Part shown: piece by piece, positions 20,161-29,478 of the stretch | How positions within the stretch are numbered: position 1 is the stretch's first letter | Layout of the letters: each line of letters begins with the position of its first letter | Assembly: GCA_937931165.1 (NCBI GenBank) | Contig: CALHCI010000009.1 | Span: forward strand, 62,001-126,000 | Length of the DNA stretch: 64,000 nt | From: an uncultured Granulosicoccaceae bacterium | GTDB taxonomy: Bacteria > Pseudomonadota > Gammaproteobacteria > Granulosicoccales > Granulosicoccaceae | Reading direction: 5' to 3' | Translations under genes and position numbers: made by a program | The notes under the pieces: model-generated | The model's database searches: none | The model's input: the letters and a program-made list of their open reading frames with translations, nothing else | What the model was told of the DNA's origin: nothing

Positions 20161-21286
20161 CAGGGAAAACAGGCAGGTCAATATCAGTATTGATCTTGCT
20201 GCGATCAGACACAACCTGAAACGCGTGCGTGAAAGTGCCCCTGATAAAAAGATATTCAGCGTTATAAAAGCGGATGCCTACGGGCATGGAGCAACCAGAA
20301 TACTCCCGGCACTTGCTGATACAGATGCCTTTGCGGTTGCCAACGTTGCCGAAGGTAATGCGCTCCGTCATGCTAAAACCCAAAAGCCCATCCTGGTTTT
20401 GCAGGGCTTTCACTCAACCGAACAACTGTCTGATTGTCTTCGAGCCGGCTTGTGGCCTGTGATCCATCACATGGAACAGTTAGCGATGTTACCGGGTAAA
20501 TCCCGCGGGCCCGAATTGAGTTGTTGGGTAAAAGTCGATACGGGTATGGGCAGGCTCGGGTTTAAATCGGAGCAGGTTCAGCAGGTATGCAACAAGCTAC
20601 AAGCGGCGGGGGTTAAAGTTAAAGGGCTGCTGACGCATTTTGCCAGTGCCGACCGTCAGGCTGATATCTCAACTGACCGGCAGCTTAAAGTGTTTAAAAC
20701 CATACTGCTTAAAAACGTTGAGCATTCGGCGGCAAACTCGGCGGCATTGCTCAACAGACCCGATAGTCACTTTGACTGGGTTCGACCGGGGATTATGCTT
20801 TACGGTGCTAATCCAATGGAGTACCGGTCTGGCGAGAGTCAGGAGCAGAGTTTCTGCCTGCAGCCAGCCATGCGTGTTACTGCCCCGGTGATTGCAGTTC
20901 GCGAATTGAAACGTGGAGACAGGGTTGGTTACGGCGGCACGTACGAGTGTAGTGGGCCAACGCGGGTTGCTATCGTCGGCGCCGGCTACGGTGACGGATA
21001 TCCGAGAACTGTGGCTGCAGGTACGTGTGTGGTACTTGGCAACCGTCGTTGTCCTATTATCGGTCGGGTGTCTATGGATTCTATGAGTGTTGATATCTCT
21101 GCGCTGTCAGTCAACCCGCCAATTGATTATCCGGTGACACTTTGGGGGCATGTCAGTTTGCTGGTAGATGAAGTCGCCGATCGTGTCGGGACCATACCCT
21201 ACGAGCTGCTTTGTTCGATACGTGGCAAGCGTAGCTGGCACGACCCTGCGACCGAAGTGAATGTGCGCAAGATCAGTGATAATTAA
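20153..21286 (+). CDS. alr: alanine racemase
   Basis: 377 residues. PLP enzyme that makes D-alanine for peptidoglycan. It has an N-terminal TIM barrel with the PLP lysine in SVIKADAYGHG (K39) and a C-terminal beta domain with the second catalytic base in VGYGGTY (Y260), followed by GAGYGDGYPR and GRVSMDSMSVDI. The ATG lies inside the end of dnaB. The dnaB-alr pairing is conserved in gammaproteobacteria. Confidence 0.96.
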   Translation: MSDRENRQVNISIDLAAIRHNLKRVRESAPDKKIFSVIKADAYGHGATRILPALADTDAFAVANVAEGNALRHAKTQKPILVLQGFHSTEQLSDCLRAGLWPVIHHMEQLAMLPGKSRGPELSCWVKVDTGMGRLGFKSEQVQQVCNKLQAAGVKVKGLLTHFASADRQADISTDRQLKVFKTILLKNVEHSAANSAALLNRPDSHFDWVRPGIMLYGANPMEYRSGESQEQSFCLQPAMRVTAPVIAVRELKRGDRVGYGGTYECSGPTRVAIVGAGYGDGYPRTVAAGTCVVLGNRRCPIIGRVSMDSMSVDISALSVNPPIDYPVTLWGHVSLLVDEVADRVGTIPYELLCSIRGKRSWHDPATEVNVRKISDN

Positions 21287-21586
21287 GATTGATTCAGTGT
21301 GTGTTTAATCAGGTATGACCTGACAAAAACCGCTAAGACTATGGCTTCTGCTAGTGTCAAGCGTGTGACGTTACACAGTGTTTCAAAAGATTCATAAAAT
21401 GCAAATTCGCGGCAGTCACGGTTACTAATAAGTGAGTGCTGCGGTACAGTGATCATATCGGGCGGCGAAGTTGCCTGAAGCGGTTAACTGGCTGCAAATC
21501 ACAGACTCGTCGGATGGCATGAAGCGTGTCTGGTTTTTTAAATAGATCGAACCAAATACAGTGGTCTGGAACGTCACGGAAACAAA
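21287..21586. other. alr-galU intergenic region
   Basis: 300 bases without a supported gene. It contains short imperfect dyads such as CAGGTATGACCTG near 21310 but no clear terminator after alr. No convincing promoter is visible by eye, although galU must have one here or depend on read-through. Confidence 0.4.
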
Positions 21587-22495
21587 ATGAAGCCAATAAA
21601 AAAAGCGGTATTCCCCGTTGCAGGGATGGGAACAAGGTTTCTCCCGGCAACCAAAGCAAATCCCAAGGAAATGTTACCGGTGGTGGACAAGCCACTGATT
21701 CAGTATGCAGCCGAAGAAGCGGTTGCTGCGGGCATAGATACGCTGATTTTTGTCACTGGCAGAAATAAACGGTCTATCGAAGATCACTTCGACACCGCGT
21801 ATGAGCTTGAGCGCGAACTCGAAGAACGTAACAAAGAAAAGATGTTGCGCATTGTCAGAGAAATCCTGCCACCTGAAGTTAAGTGTGTTTTTATCCGTCA
21901 ATCAGAAGCACTCGGGCTTGGTCATGCGGTTCTGTGCGCAAAGCCAGTGGTAGGCGACGAGCCCTTTGCTGTTATCCTCGCAGACGATTTAATCACTTCC
22001 AGTGACAAGCCCGTACTCAGTCAGATGGTAGATGTTTACGACTATCAGCACTGCTCTGTACTCGGCGTACAGGAAGTGCCAATGGAAGAAGTCCATCAGT
22101 ATGGTGTGGTCGATGCACGTGATGCATCTGATCGTGTTTATGAAGTACGCGGTATGGTTGAGAAACCGGCGCAGGCTGATGCACCTTCGAATCTGGCTGT
22201 TGTTGGACGGTACATTCTGACGCCTAAACTGTTTGAACTGTTGGAAACACAAGAGCGTGGCGCAGGCAACGAAATTCAGTTGACTGATGCTATCGCAAGA
22301 TTACTTGGCAACCAGCGTGTGTTGGCTTATAACTTCAACGGCAAACGGTTTGATTGTGGCAGCAAGCTTGGTTATCTGCAGGCTCAGGTGGAATATGCAC
22401 TGGCCCATGACGAAGTCGGTGATGAGTTCAGAGAATACCTGCTCGGTCTGGATCTTGGACCAAGCATTGCAAGCAAGCGCGCAGCTAACGGCTAG
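21587..22495 (+). CDS. galU: UTP-glucose-1-phosphate uridylyltransferase
   Basis: 302 residues. It makes UDP-glucose for LPS, exopolysaccharide and glycogen-like pathways. The nucleotidyltransferase signature [20 protein letters not shown] lies at the N-terminus. The sugar-binding [15 protein letters not shown] and GNEIQLTDA segments, and the [16 protein letters not shown] block near the end, are typical of bacterial GalU. A shared terminator separates it from the convergent MttB-like gene. Confidence 0.96.
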   Translation: MKPIKKAVFPVAGMGTRFLPATKANPKEMLPVVDKPLIQYAAEEAVAAGIDTLIFVTGRNKRSIEDHFDTAYELERELEERNKEKMLRIVREILPPEVKCVFIRQSEALGLGHAVLCAKPVVGDEPFAVILADDLITSSDKPVLSQMVDVYDYQHCSVLGVQEVPMEEVHQYGVVDARDASDRVYEVRGMVEKPAQADAPSNLAVVGRYILTPKLFELLETQERGAGNEIQLTDAIARLLGNQRVLAYNFNGKRFDCGSKLGYLQAQVEYALAHDEVGDEFREYLLGLDLGPSIASKRAANG

Positions 22496-22518
22496 TGAAG
22501 TCTTAAATAAAATGAATT

Positions 22519-22547
22519 AAAAAAGACGCCATAAGGCGTCTTTTTTA
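22519..22547. terminator. bidirectional intrinsic terminator between galU and MttB-like gene
   Basis: The stem GACGCC/GGCGTC with loop ATAA is flanked by A-runs on the left and a T-run (TTTTTTATTT) on the right. It therefore forms an extended hairpin with a U-tract when read from either strand. The stop codon of the minus-strand gene lies within the T-run. Confidence 0.88.
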
Positions 22548-24101
22548 TTTGGGCAGCATATTCTCTCTGGGTAACAGAATATTAAAGTTCTCACGGAGCT
22601 TTGCATCGAGATCATTGCCGATGTGATCGGGAAAGTGGCTGCCGAGAATTTCATTGACTCGCTTTGTTGATTCCTGCAGTAAGTCGGGGCGGTCTTTTTC
22701 ATACCACTCTTTAGGGCTGTTGCGATCCCCCAGTTCCGGGTAGAGGTACTCTTTCTGCATTAGCTGCATGGTTTGCTGGTGACCAAGATAATGCAACGGG
22801 CCGTCTACACAAACGTCACGCATGGTGTCAATTGACAGAGTTTCGTCATTGACGTCAATACCACGAACGGTTCGATTTATTGCGCCCAGCATATCGTTAT
22901 CAATAACGTAGCTTTCCAGGCAGGCGCCAAGCAGACTCGCATGCATGCCAGCAGATTCGTAGATCATGTTAGCGCCGGAGTGCGCCGCCAACGTTACTGT
23001 GTAACCTTTCTCGTAGCCTGACTGCGCGTCCGGCAGTTTCGCATCAGCCATGCCGGCGGCGACACCGGTAGGCAGGTCATAGTATCTTCCCATCTGCCCG
23101 CATGCGGCCATCAGAACGGCCTGTTCACCGCTTCCACCACTCATCGCACCGGTGCGCAGATCGGATACAAAGGGCCATGTGCCGAAAATAGCAGGGTGCT
23201 TTGGCTTGAGCATATTTACATAGACAAGCCCGGCCAGTACCTCTGCCACGGACTGGACCACAGATCCTGCAATCGCTGCCGGACTGGTAGCGCCTGCCTG
23301 TCCTGCGGAAAGCAGTAAGACTGGCATACCGCCATGTACTGCAGATTCCAGACAGGCACATGCGTCTTCAGCGAAGCGCAGTGGCGGTACCACAAAGCAA
23401 CATGACATCGATACGAAGGGTCTTGCCCGCCACGCTTCTTCAGAACCCGCTACCTGATGCAGCAGCTTCAGCGCCTGATCTACATGTTCTGGCAGTACCC
23501 AGCTCGATCCAACATGCTTTTTTGTACCACTAATAGAAGCATACAGCGTGTTGAGGTCGAGATCGTCCGGCTCTACCATGTCTCTTGCGACGATGGATCG
23601 CTGGAAGTAATGGATGTGATCCATCTTGTCTACGATACGGGCGATGTTGTACAGGTCAGCCAGGGTGGAATCACGGTATTCCCTGCCGTGTACATCAACG
23701 ATATGTACTGCCGCGCCTGCGGTGCCAAAGTACATTTTGGAATCGCTGATATCAATATCGTGAACGGGATCCTGTGCGTGCAACGTGAAGCCTCTTGCAC
23801 AGTTGGCAATGGTGTCTTCTACCAGTGAACGCGGGAAAAACAGGCGTCCGTCTTTATAGGTGCCGCCACCTTTGACGACTGCATCAACACAACTGGGAAT
23901 TGCCTGCGACAGCCCGATATTTTCGAGCACATTCATAACAGCGTCGTTGACTTTTTCTACATCAGTGCTGGAAAGCGGGGTGAAGCGTCCGCTTTGCATA
24001 CCCGGATTAACTGCTCTTTCTTCTGCCGTAAGCGGAGTAGCTCGTTGTGCTTTCTTTGCAGCTCTCGCACCGCGACGCGATCTTTTCTTGGGTTCAGTCA
24101 T
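22545..24101 (-). CDS. trimethylamine methyltransferase family (MttB-like) protein
   Basis: 518 residues from the ATG at 24101, with GGAG about 11 bases upstream. A TTG nine codons earlier is less likely. It is a full-length MttB-superfamily TIM-barrel protein. Pyrrolysine-containing members demethylate trimethylamine. This one has no in-frame amber codon, so it belongs to the large non-pyrrolysine group that includes glycine-betaine methyltransferases. Members transfer a methyl group from quaternary amines to a corrinoid protein. No corrinoid protein or reactivase gene is adjacent, so the substrate and partner are unknown. The N-terminus has a highly basic stretch (KKRSRRGARAAKK). It is downstream of the FKBP gene on the same strand and ends in the strong terminator. 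Confidence 0.88.
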   Translation of the reverse strand: MTEPKKRSRRGARAAKKAQRATPLTAEERAVNPGMQSGRFTPLSSTDVEKVNDAVMNVLENIGLSQAIPSCVDAVVKGGGTYKDGRLFFPRSLVEDTIANCARGFTLHAQDPVHDIDISDSKMYFGTAGAAVHIVDVHGREYRDSTLADLYNIARIVDKMDHIHYFQRSIVARDMVEPDDLDLNTLYASISGTKKHVGSSWVLPEHVDQALKLLHQVAGSEEAWRARPFVSMSCCFVVPPLRFAEDACACLESAVHGGMPVLLLSAGQAGATSPAAIAGSVVQSVAEVLAGLVYVNMLKPKHPAIFGTWPFVSDLRTGAMSGGSGEQAVLMAACGQMGRYYDLPTGVAAGMADAKLPDAQSGYEKGYTVTLAAHSGANMIYESAGMHASLLGACLESYVIDNDMLGAINRTVRGIDVNDETLSIDTMRDVCVDGPLHYLGHQQTMQLMQKEYLYPELGDRNSPKEWYEKDRPDLLQESTKRVNEILGSHFPDHIGNDLDAKLRENFNILLPRENMLPK

Positions 24102-24191
24102 AGTGAATCTAACTCCGCTGGAGCACAATTAGTATCACGCATTCCATCGATAGAATTGATCATTTACGACATACAGTGGGTGTTTTTCAGA

Positions 24192-24216
24192 CACAGGAGG
24201 AATGCCTCCTCCTGTG
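24192..24216. repeat. perfect 10-bp inverted repeat
   Basis: CACAGGAGGA and TCCTCCTGTG form a perfect ten-pair stem with a five-base loop, in the gap between the FKBP and MttB-like genes. No U-tract follows on either strand. The stem contains GGAGG, the core of a ribosome-binding site, so in RNA it would sequester an SD-like sequence, but no start codon follows at a useful distance. Confidence 0.7.
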
Positions 24217-24220
24217 CGCT

Positions 24221-24279
24221 GGCCGTGTACTCCGGCCGTGTACTCCGGCCGTGTACTGGCCGTGTATTGGCCGGGTATT
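24221..24279. repeat. short tandem repeat, about five units of GGCCGTGTACT
   Basis: Two exact 13-base units (GGCCGTGTACTCC) are followed by three 11-base units (GGCCGTGTACT, GGCCGTGTATT, GGCCGGGTATT). They decay in similarity towards the FKBP stop. The array is intergenic and sits immediately beside the inverted repeat. Slippage-generated expansion is the simplest explanation. Confidence 0.85.
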
Positions 24280-24295
24280 GGTAATATCTGATCTG

Positions 24296-24973
24296 CTACT
24301 TTATTTCGAGCAGTTCAACTTCAAAAATCAAAGTTGCGCCAGGAGGAATATCCGCCCCTGCGCCACGCTCGCCATAAGCCAGTTCTGAAGGAATGACAAA
24401 CCGGTACTTGCTGCCAACATTCATCAGCTGTAAGCCTTCAGTCCAACCGGGAATGACACCGTTGAGAGGGAATTCTGCCGGTTGTCCACGTGCGACCGAG
24501 CTGTCGAATTCCTTGCCGTTGATCAATGTACCAACATAATGGACGCTGACGGTATCCGTGGCTGCGGGTTTTTCACCTTCCCCCTCAGTCACGACTTCGT
24601 ATTGCAGGCCTGAATCGGTGACCATTACGCCGTCTTTCTCCATGTTCTCTTTAAGGTATTTCTCACCTTCGGCACGTGCTTCAGAGCTTGCTGCTTCGGC
24701 GGCTTTCTGTTCGAACTCTTGCAAAGCCGCCTGGGCTTCATCTATCGACATGGCGGTTTCAGCGCCTTCATGCTGTGCTCGAATGCCGTCCAGTAAGGCA
24801 TCGTAGTCCAGGTCTCCGTAACGTTTGGTAATGCGGTCTCCAATCATCATGCCCAGGCTATAGCTTTTTTTAGCGTCATCATTGCTGAGATCGGTCTCTG
24901 CGATTGCGGTATTGGTAAAGCTGAATGCCGCGATCAGGCCGACAGCCATCCCTGTTCGTAGGGTATTTTTCAT
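24296..24973 (-). CDS. FKBP-type peptidyl-prolyl isomerase, Mip/FkpA-like, exported
   Basis: 225 residues from the ATG at 24973, preceded by AAAGGAAAA; a longer upstream frame has no support. Residues 1-26 are a signal peptide (hydrophobic core, cleavage near AIA-ETD). An N-terminal dimerisation domain (KKSYSLGMMIGDRI) and a long charged helix follow, and the C-terminal FKBP domain carries VSVHYVGTLINGKEFDSS, FPLNGVIPGWTEGLQLM and AYGERGAG. It acts as a periplasmic folding chaperone and prolyl isomerase. It is first in a minus-strand pair with the MttB-like gene, separated by the repeat region. Confidence 0.93.
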   Translation of the reverse strand: MKNTLRTGMAVGLIAAFSFTNTAIAETDLSNDDAKKSYSLGMMIGDRITKRYGDLDYDALLDGIRAQHEGAETAMSIDEAQAALQEFEQKAAEAASSEARAEGEKYLKENMEKDGVMVTDSGLQYEVVTEGEGEKPAATDTVSVHYVGTLINGKEFDSSVARGQPAEFPLNGVIPGWTEGLQLMNVGSKYRFVIPSELAYGERGAGADIPPGATLIFEVELLEIK

Positions 24974-25156
24974 GATTTTCCTTTGGGTGATATTTTGACT
25001 AAATGGAGCTTTTACTAAGTGTAGCAGTATGCCGTTTACTCGCCATTCAACGCCACATAACAGCATAAAAAGGCAAGGGTCCGTTGCCTGTTTGATTCGT
25101 CACAGACAATCAGGTTCAATGATAGTGTCTTCCTTCTTTAACTAAAGAGCCGGTGA

Positions 25157-25786
25157 ATGAAGTTCTACGATTGTTTAACCGCGCCCAGTCCGCGCAGAGT
25201 GAGGATGTTTATTGCTGAAAAAGGGCTCGAAATACCTGTGGTCGAGGTCGATCTGTCGAACCGTGAGCAGCATTCCGAAGCATATCAGCAGCTAAATCCT
25301 CATAGAACCGTGCCGGCGCTGGTATTTGATGATGGAAATTGTCTGACCAGCAGTCACGGCATTATCCATTATCTGGAGCATGCCTATCCAGACCCGCCCT
25401 TGTTGGGCAACAATCCGTTGCAGCGTGGAGAGATTGCCGATCTCGACTGGCGCATTGAACAAGAAGGTTTTCTGGCGGTTGGCGAGGCGTTTCGCAACCG
25501 CGCCAAATCATTTGCAAAGCACGCACTACCTGGTAAAACTGAATATGCGCAAATACCGCAACTGGTCGATCGTGGAAAACAGCGGACAGCCGGGTTTTTT
25601 ACCTGGCTTGATCAGGTATTGCAGGACAGAGAGTATGTTGCCGGGGCAGAGTTCAGCGTGGCTGATATTACAGCGTTTGTAACGGTGGAGTTTGCGCAGT
25701 GGATTAAGCAACAACCATCAGACGTTCACAATAATCTGAATCGCTGGCGCCGCGCAGTGTCTGACCGGGCCAGCGCGAAGTTATAG
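25157..25786 (+). CDS. glutathione S-transferase family protein
   Basis: 209 residues. An N-terminal thioredoxin-like domain starts KFYDCLTAPSPRRVRMFIAEKG. It has the conserved cis-proline in RTVPALVFDDG (about residues 51-61) and the glutathione-binding LTSSHGIIHYLE. An all-helical C-terminal domain contains the N-capping box motif FSVADITAF. The substrate is unknown. It is convergent with the thioesterase gene, 23 bases apart, with no obvious terminator. Confidence 0.88.
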   Translation: MKFYDCLTAPSPRRVRMFIAEKGLEIPVVEVDLSNREQHSEAYQQLNPHRTVPALVFDDGNCLTSSHGIIHYLEHAYPDPPLLGNNPLQRGEIADLDWRIEQEGFLAVGEAFRNRAKSFAKHALPGKTEYAQIPQLVDRGKQRTAGFFTWLDQVLQDREYVAGAEFSVADITAFVTVEFAQWIKQQPSDVHNNLNRWRRAVSDRASAKL

Positions 25787-25809
25787 CGCAGGACAGGGGT
25801 AATCCGTGT

Positions 25810-26229
25810 TTATGGCAACACGGCATAAGTTAACGTGGCGTGGCAGATTGATTTGGTGTTCTTGTCTTCAAGCAATACTTCCCCGAATACCAGCGTTCTG
25901 CCAGACTTCACCAGCTTGCCGGTGGCGATGATGTCAGTGTCGATTGCTGGTCTGAGAAAGCTGGTATTCTGATTAACCGTCGCGCAGTTAATGAATTTGT
26001 TGTGACCGATAAAACATACATACACCATGCAGGTGTCAATCAAAGCCATCAATGACTGACCGCAGACAATCCCGCCTATCCGACAAAGCCGATCGTTATA
26101 GGGCAGCTTCATGGTGACTTCTTCGTCGCTTATTTGCTCTATGGATATGTTTAAATCCTGAATCCACGGGGCGAATATCGTCGGGTAGTATTCTCTTGCT
26201 GCATCCAGAGTAAGAGTTTTATCGTTCAT
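25810..26229 (-). CDS. PaaI-family hotdog thioesterase
   Basis: 139 residues with a single hotdog fold. The helix-containing segment GGIVCGQSLMALIDTCM replaces the more common GGxxxxLADxA, followed by QNTSFLRPAI and a C-terminal strand pair. Family members hydrolyse acyl-CoA thioesters. GGAG lies seven bases before the ATG. It is next to a FAH-type hydratase on the same strand, so both may serve a catabolic pathway, which is inference only. Confidence 0.82.
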   Translation of the reverse strand: MNDKTLTLDAAREYYPTIFAPWIQDLNISIEQISDEEVTMKLPYNDRLCRIGGIVCGQSLMALIDTCMVYVCFIGHNKFINCATVNQNTSFLRPAIDTDIIATGKLVKSGRTLVFGEVLLEDKNTKSICHATLTYAVLP

Positions 26230-26295
26230 AGGTTTGCTCCGGGTAACTGCGGTTGAGCTGTAGATGTGTGACTCTCATCGAATATCGACAATGTA

Positions 26296-27096
26296 TCAGG
26301 ACGCTCGCAACTCGTAGCTCACCTGGCCACAACCTGCAAAGTCAATCTCTACGGTTGAATCTGGTACCACTGCAATGACACCAAGGCAGGTTCCGGTACT
26401 GATCCAATCACCTGCACACAAGCCTTTTCTGTTAGCAATTTTATCCTGAGTAATCTTTCCCTGGTCAATCAGCCTGTTATGCAGCCACAACAATGAATTT
26501 AGCGGATGACCCATGACTGCAGCTCCGTTGCCTGCGTTGGTTTCCTTGCCATTGGTTTTTGCAACCACCGCCACTGCTGAGAGATCTTTGGTTTGCCAGC
26601 CTTCAATGGCTCTACCTTTGACAAAACCTGAATTTCCGCCAAAGTCTGCGATTGCTGCAAACAGTGAAGGTAAACCGGCACCGCTTGTGCGACGACCGAT
26701 GAGCTCAACGGATACATTGGCACTGGCAATAAACTCTGGCAGATCATCAATAGTCAATGATGTATCGGTTGGCAGGTCTTTGGCTATTTGAAAAGCGAAT
26801 TCTGCCTCACCACCTAACATACCTGGTGGTATGGATATTGTGGTCGACGACTGATAGCACTCGTTTTCAAAAAGAGGTCCATAGAACGGCTCGTTACAGT
26901 CAAACTTTTTTTGAGTTTCAGCATTGGTTGCCGCAACTTTATAGCCGATCTGTGTTGACAGAAACGCGGCAATAGCTTTTTCCTGTACGGCATAAGCATC
27001 TGTTGTATTGTTGATCCCGTTCAGTAAGTCAGGATTGACCAGTGAGTTATTACGGCGGGCATCAGCGAGCGTGACTGCGACTTCGTTTAAATTCAT
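26296..27096 (-). CDS. 2-keto-4-pentenoate hydratase-like (FAH superfamily) enzyme
   Basis: 266 residues from the ATG at 27096, which has AGGA six bases upstream. MhpD/DmpE-like: it hydrates 2-hydroxypenta-2,4-dienoate or decarboxylates oxalocrotonate in meta-cleavage pathways. The metal-binding block GGEAEFAFQIAKDLP, the ASANVSVELIGRR segment, HPLNSLLWLHNRL and the C-terminal GDWISTGTCLG are family features. No ring-cleavage genes are nearby, so an aromatic role is unproven; many orphan members exist. Confidence 0.85.
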   Translation of the reverse strand: MNLNEVAVTLADARRNNSLVNPDLLNGINNTTDAYAVQEKAIAAFLSTQIGYKVAATNAETQKKFDCNEPFYGPLFENECYQSSTTISIPPGMLGGEAEFAFQIAKDLPTDTSLTIDDLPEFIASANVSVELIGRRTSGAGLPSLFAAIADFGGNSGFVKGRAIEGWQTKDLSAVAVVAKTNGKETNAGNGAAVMGHPLNSLLWLHNRLIDQGKITQDKIANRKGLCAGDWISTGTCLGVIAVVPDSTVEIDFAGCGQVSYELRAS

Positions 27097-27226
27097 CGGG
27101 AATCCTGTGATCAAAGTGTCTGCGACTATCGTAGTAATTTGCAACCATCCAGGCAAGTGACTTGGCAAGTAACATATGGCAGCCAGGAGTTTTAATGATT
27201 AACGCACAAACAGTACGGCTGATAAC

Positions 27227-28231
27227 ATGGATTCAGTAACACAGTTAGCCCTTGGGGCAGCGGTTGGTGGATTGGTGGCTGGTCGGCAAATAGGGCCGAA
27301 AGCCATGATCGCAGGCGCGATTGCCGGAAGCCTGCCTGACTTCGATGTGTTTGTACCGTTTGCGGGTGCGGTTGAATCATTCACTTATCACCGAAGTTTC
27401 AGCCACAGTCTGCTGGTGTTAACGGTAATCTCGCCATTAATCGGCTGGCTGTTTCACAAAGTGTTTGCTGACAGGCTTTCACTTAAAAGAGGCTGGTTGC
27501 TCGCCTGGCTTGCACTGGTGACCCATCCATTGCTTGATAGCTTCACGGTCTACGGCACTCAGTTGTTCTGGCCGGTGTCAGATTATCCGGTATCGATTTC
27601 AAGCGTTTTTATTATTGATCCGCTGTATACATTAATATTGCTTGCGGGATTGGTCGCATTTTACAGACAACGAACGAAGGCACATCTTATCAATACCGTT
27701 TGTCTGTTGCTGGCATCTGCCTACCTGTGTTGGTCCGTGATGGCAAAATCCATGGTACAGAATACTGTGGAAGCATCACTGGCGGCGCAGGGGACAAGTT
27801 ATCAGGCATTGCTAACCACCCCAATGCCCTTTAATACACTAGGCTGGAGATTTGTTGCCATGCAGGACAACGGCTATCTGGAAGGCTATGCTTCTGTGTT
27901 TGACTCAGAAAAGCATATCTATCAGTACAATGAATATCCAAGTGATACTTCGCTACTGAACGAGCTTGAATCACATTGGCCCGTAGCACGGCTGCAGAAA
28001 TTTACCCACGGCTTTTATAAAGTGCAGCAGCGAAATTCTGAAATTCAAATGGTCGATTTGCGCATGGGTGTAGAGGGTGCTTATATTTTTGCTTTTGTGG
28101 TTGGTGAGAAGACTGCAAGTGGCAACGTGCCGGTGCCTAACAAAGAGGCGGAAACAACTCGTGATTTTTCCGGTTTATCGAAGCTGTTCCAGCGTATCTT
28201 TGATAGCAGTATTGAGTTGCCTGCAACGTAA
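27227..28231 (+). CDS. DUF457/YdjM-like membrane-bound metal-dependent hydrolase
   Basis: 334 residues. N-terminal helices carry the family histidine/aspartate motifs: GSLPDFDVF, TYHRSFSHSLL and THPLLDSFTVYG. In the related YdjM/YfhO group these line a metal site in the membrane. About four helices are seen in residues 1-170, followed by a soluble C-terminal domain of about 140 residues that probably faces the periplasm. The substrate is unknown. It is convergent with the DUF1501 gene, eight bases apart. Confidence 0.85.
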   Translation: MDSVTQLALGAAVGGLVAGRQIGPKAMIAGAIAGSLPDFDVFVPFAGAVESFTYHRSFSHSLLVLTVISPLIGWLFHKVFADRLSLKRGWLLAWLALVTHPLLDSFTVYGTQLFWPVSDYPVSISSVFIIDPLYTLILLAGLVAFYRQRTKAHLINTVCLLLASAYLCWSVMAKSMVQNTVEASLAAQGTSYQALLTTPMPFNTLGWRFVAMQDNGYLEGYASVFDSEKHIYQYNEYPSDTSLLNELESHWPVARLQKFTHGFYKVQQRNSEIQMVDLRMGVEGAYIFAFVVGEKTASGNVPVPNKEAETTRDFSGLSKLFQRIFDSSIELPAT

Positions 28232-28239
28232 AGAGGTGC

Positions 28240-29418
28240 TCAGCTACGCTGTTGAATTATATTGTCGAGTGCGCTGTGGTGGTATTCGCTAAATGAATTT
28301 TTCTTTATGTCAAACCAGCTATTCAGTATTTCACCATACAGTGCCCGATAATCGGTGGTGAAGTCGGGGTCTTGTCCGGGCTTTAAGGCGTCGAGTGGTG
28401 GTGCGTTGCCGTACAGTCCGCCGTTGATATTGCCGCCAATAACAAAATGTGGTGCCGCTGTTCCATGATCGGTACCCTGCGATTTGTTCTCCCATACCCG
28501 TCTGCCGAATTCGGAATAAGTGACGACTAATGTGTTGCGCCATTCTCCATCTGACTCTAAAGCTTTTTGAAAACCGTTCAGCCCGTTTGCGAGTTGCGAT
28601 AATAATCCGCTGTGCCGGTAAAGCTGATACTCATGAGTGTCGAATCCATCGAGTCTGACCCGATAGACGGGGGTATCGAGCCCCGCTCTGATTAAACGTA
28701 CCACCTGTTGCAGTTGGTAACCGAACTCACCACCGGGAATTGCAGTGGTGCCACCGGTTTCCTCGAGCTTTGACGAAATACCATGCAGTGACTGCTCGAG
28801 CTCGGTGATTCTCTGCGCAACCATGGCGATCGATTCGTTGGCCACGGTAATGTTGGCACTGGCAGTTGAGCGAACGGTGTCGAACTGTTCCGGAGAGGTC
28901 ATGCTAAGCCAGCGCCCTCCGTCGCTTGAGAAAAGGTTCATATCCTCCGCGAAGCTAATGCCATGTGCGTCGTTTACTCTTCTTTTAAGTTTGTGTTCAA
29001 TGTCATGAGTCAGCCAGCCTGAACGGCGTTGTTTGTTGCCGTCGCCACCGGTTTCCCACAATGCTATTGATTTGAAGTGTGATCGATTCGGGTTGGGATA
29101 CCCCAGACCGTGTATCCAGGCCATTTGTCCGCGGTCCCACAGTCGCATGAGTGGTTGCAACGCATTGTGCAGTGCATAGTCATCTGTCAGTGCAATAGTT
29201 TGCGGACGCGGCAGTGCTATGGTTGGTCGCAGGCTTCGGTAGTAGTTGTTGCTGTAAGGTACCAGTGTATTCATGCCGTCGTTAGCGCCAGCGAGCTCTA
29301 CCAGAACCAGTCTTTTGCCGGTGGTGCTTCCTGCCTGCAACTGATTGGCGAAGGATTGGTGATAACTGGTTGAAGCCAGTGCAGCTAAAGTTAGCTGTAG
29401 CAGTTGTCGTCGATTCAC
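28240..29418 (-). CDS. DUF1501 family exported protein
   Basis: 392 residues from a GTG start with GGGAG upstream. The N-terminus MNRRQLLQLTLAALAST is a twin-arginine-like signal. DUF1501 proteins have an alkaline-phosphatase/sulfatase-like fold. Here LVLVELAGANDGMNTLVPY, HNALQPLMRLWDRGQMAWIHGLGYPNPNRSH (split across 94-125) and TYSEFGRRVWENKSQGTDHGTA are diagnostic. The function is unknown. The gene lies 60 bases downstream of the DUF1800 gene, and the two families almost always occur as a pair in planctomycetes and proteobacteria. Confidence 0.9.
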   Translation of the reverse strand: MNRRQLLQLTLAALASTSYHQSFANQLQAGSTTGKRLVLVELAGANDGMNTLVPYSNNYYRSLRPTIALPRPQTIALTDDYALHNALQPLMRLWDRGQMAWIHGLGYPNPNRSHFKSIALWETGGDGNKQRRSGWLTHDIEHKLKRRVNDAHGISFAEDMNLFSSDGGRWLSMTSPEQFDTVRSTASANITVANESIAMVAQRITELEQSLHGISSKLEETGGTTAIPGGEFGYQLQQVVRLIRAGLDTPVYRVRLDGFDTHEYQLYRHSGLLSQLANGLNGFQKALESDGEWRNTLVVTYSEFGRRVWENKSQGTDHGTAAPHFVIGGNINGGLYGNAPPLDALKPGQDPDFTTDYRALYGEILNSWFDIKKNSFSEYHHSALDNIIQQRS

Positions 29419-29478
29419 TGGAGTGTTCTCCCTGATTCTAGAAAAACCAGTGGTGTTGAAAACTTAACTGATTATAAA

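Noticed and set aside
22545-24101. Possible pyrrolysine (in-frame amber) MttB
   Set aside because: The frame is continuous from start to stop with no internal TAG and the length is complete.
24221-24279. Short repeats considered as a CRISPR array
   Set aside because: Units of 11-13 bases are directly adjacent without spacers, and no cas genes are present.
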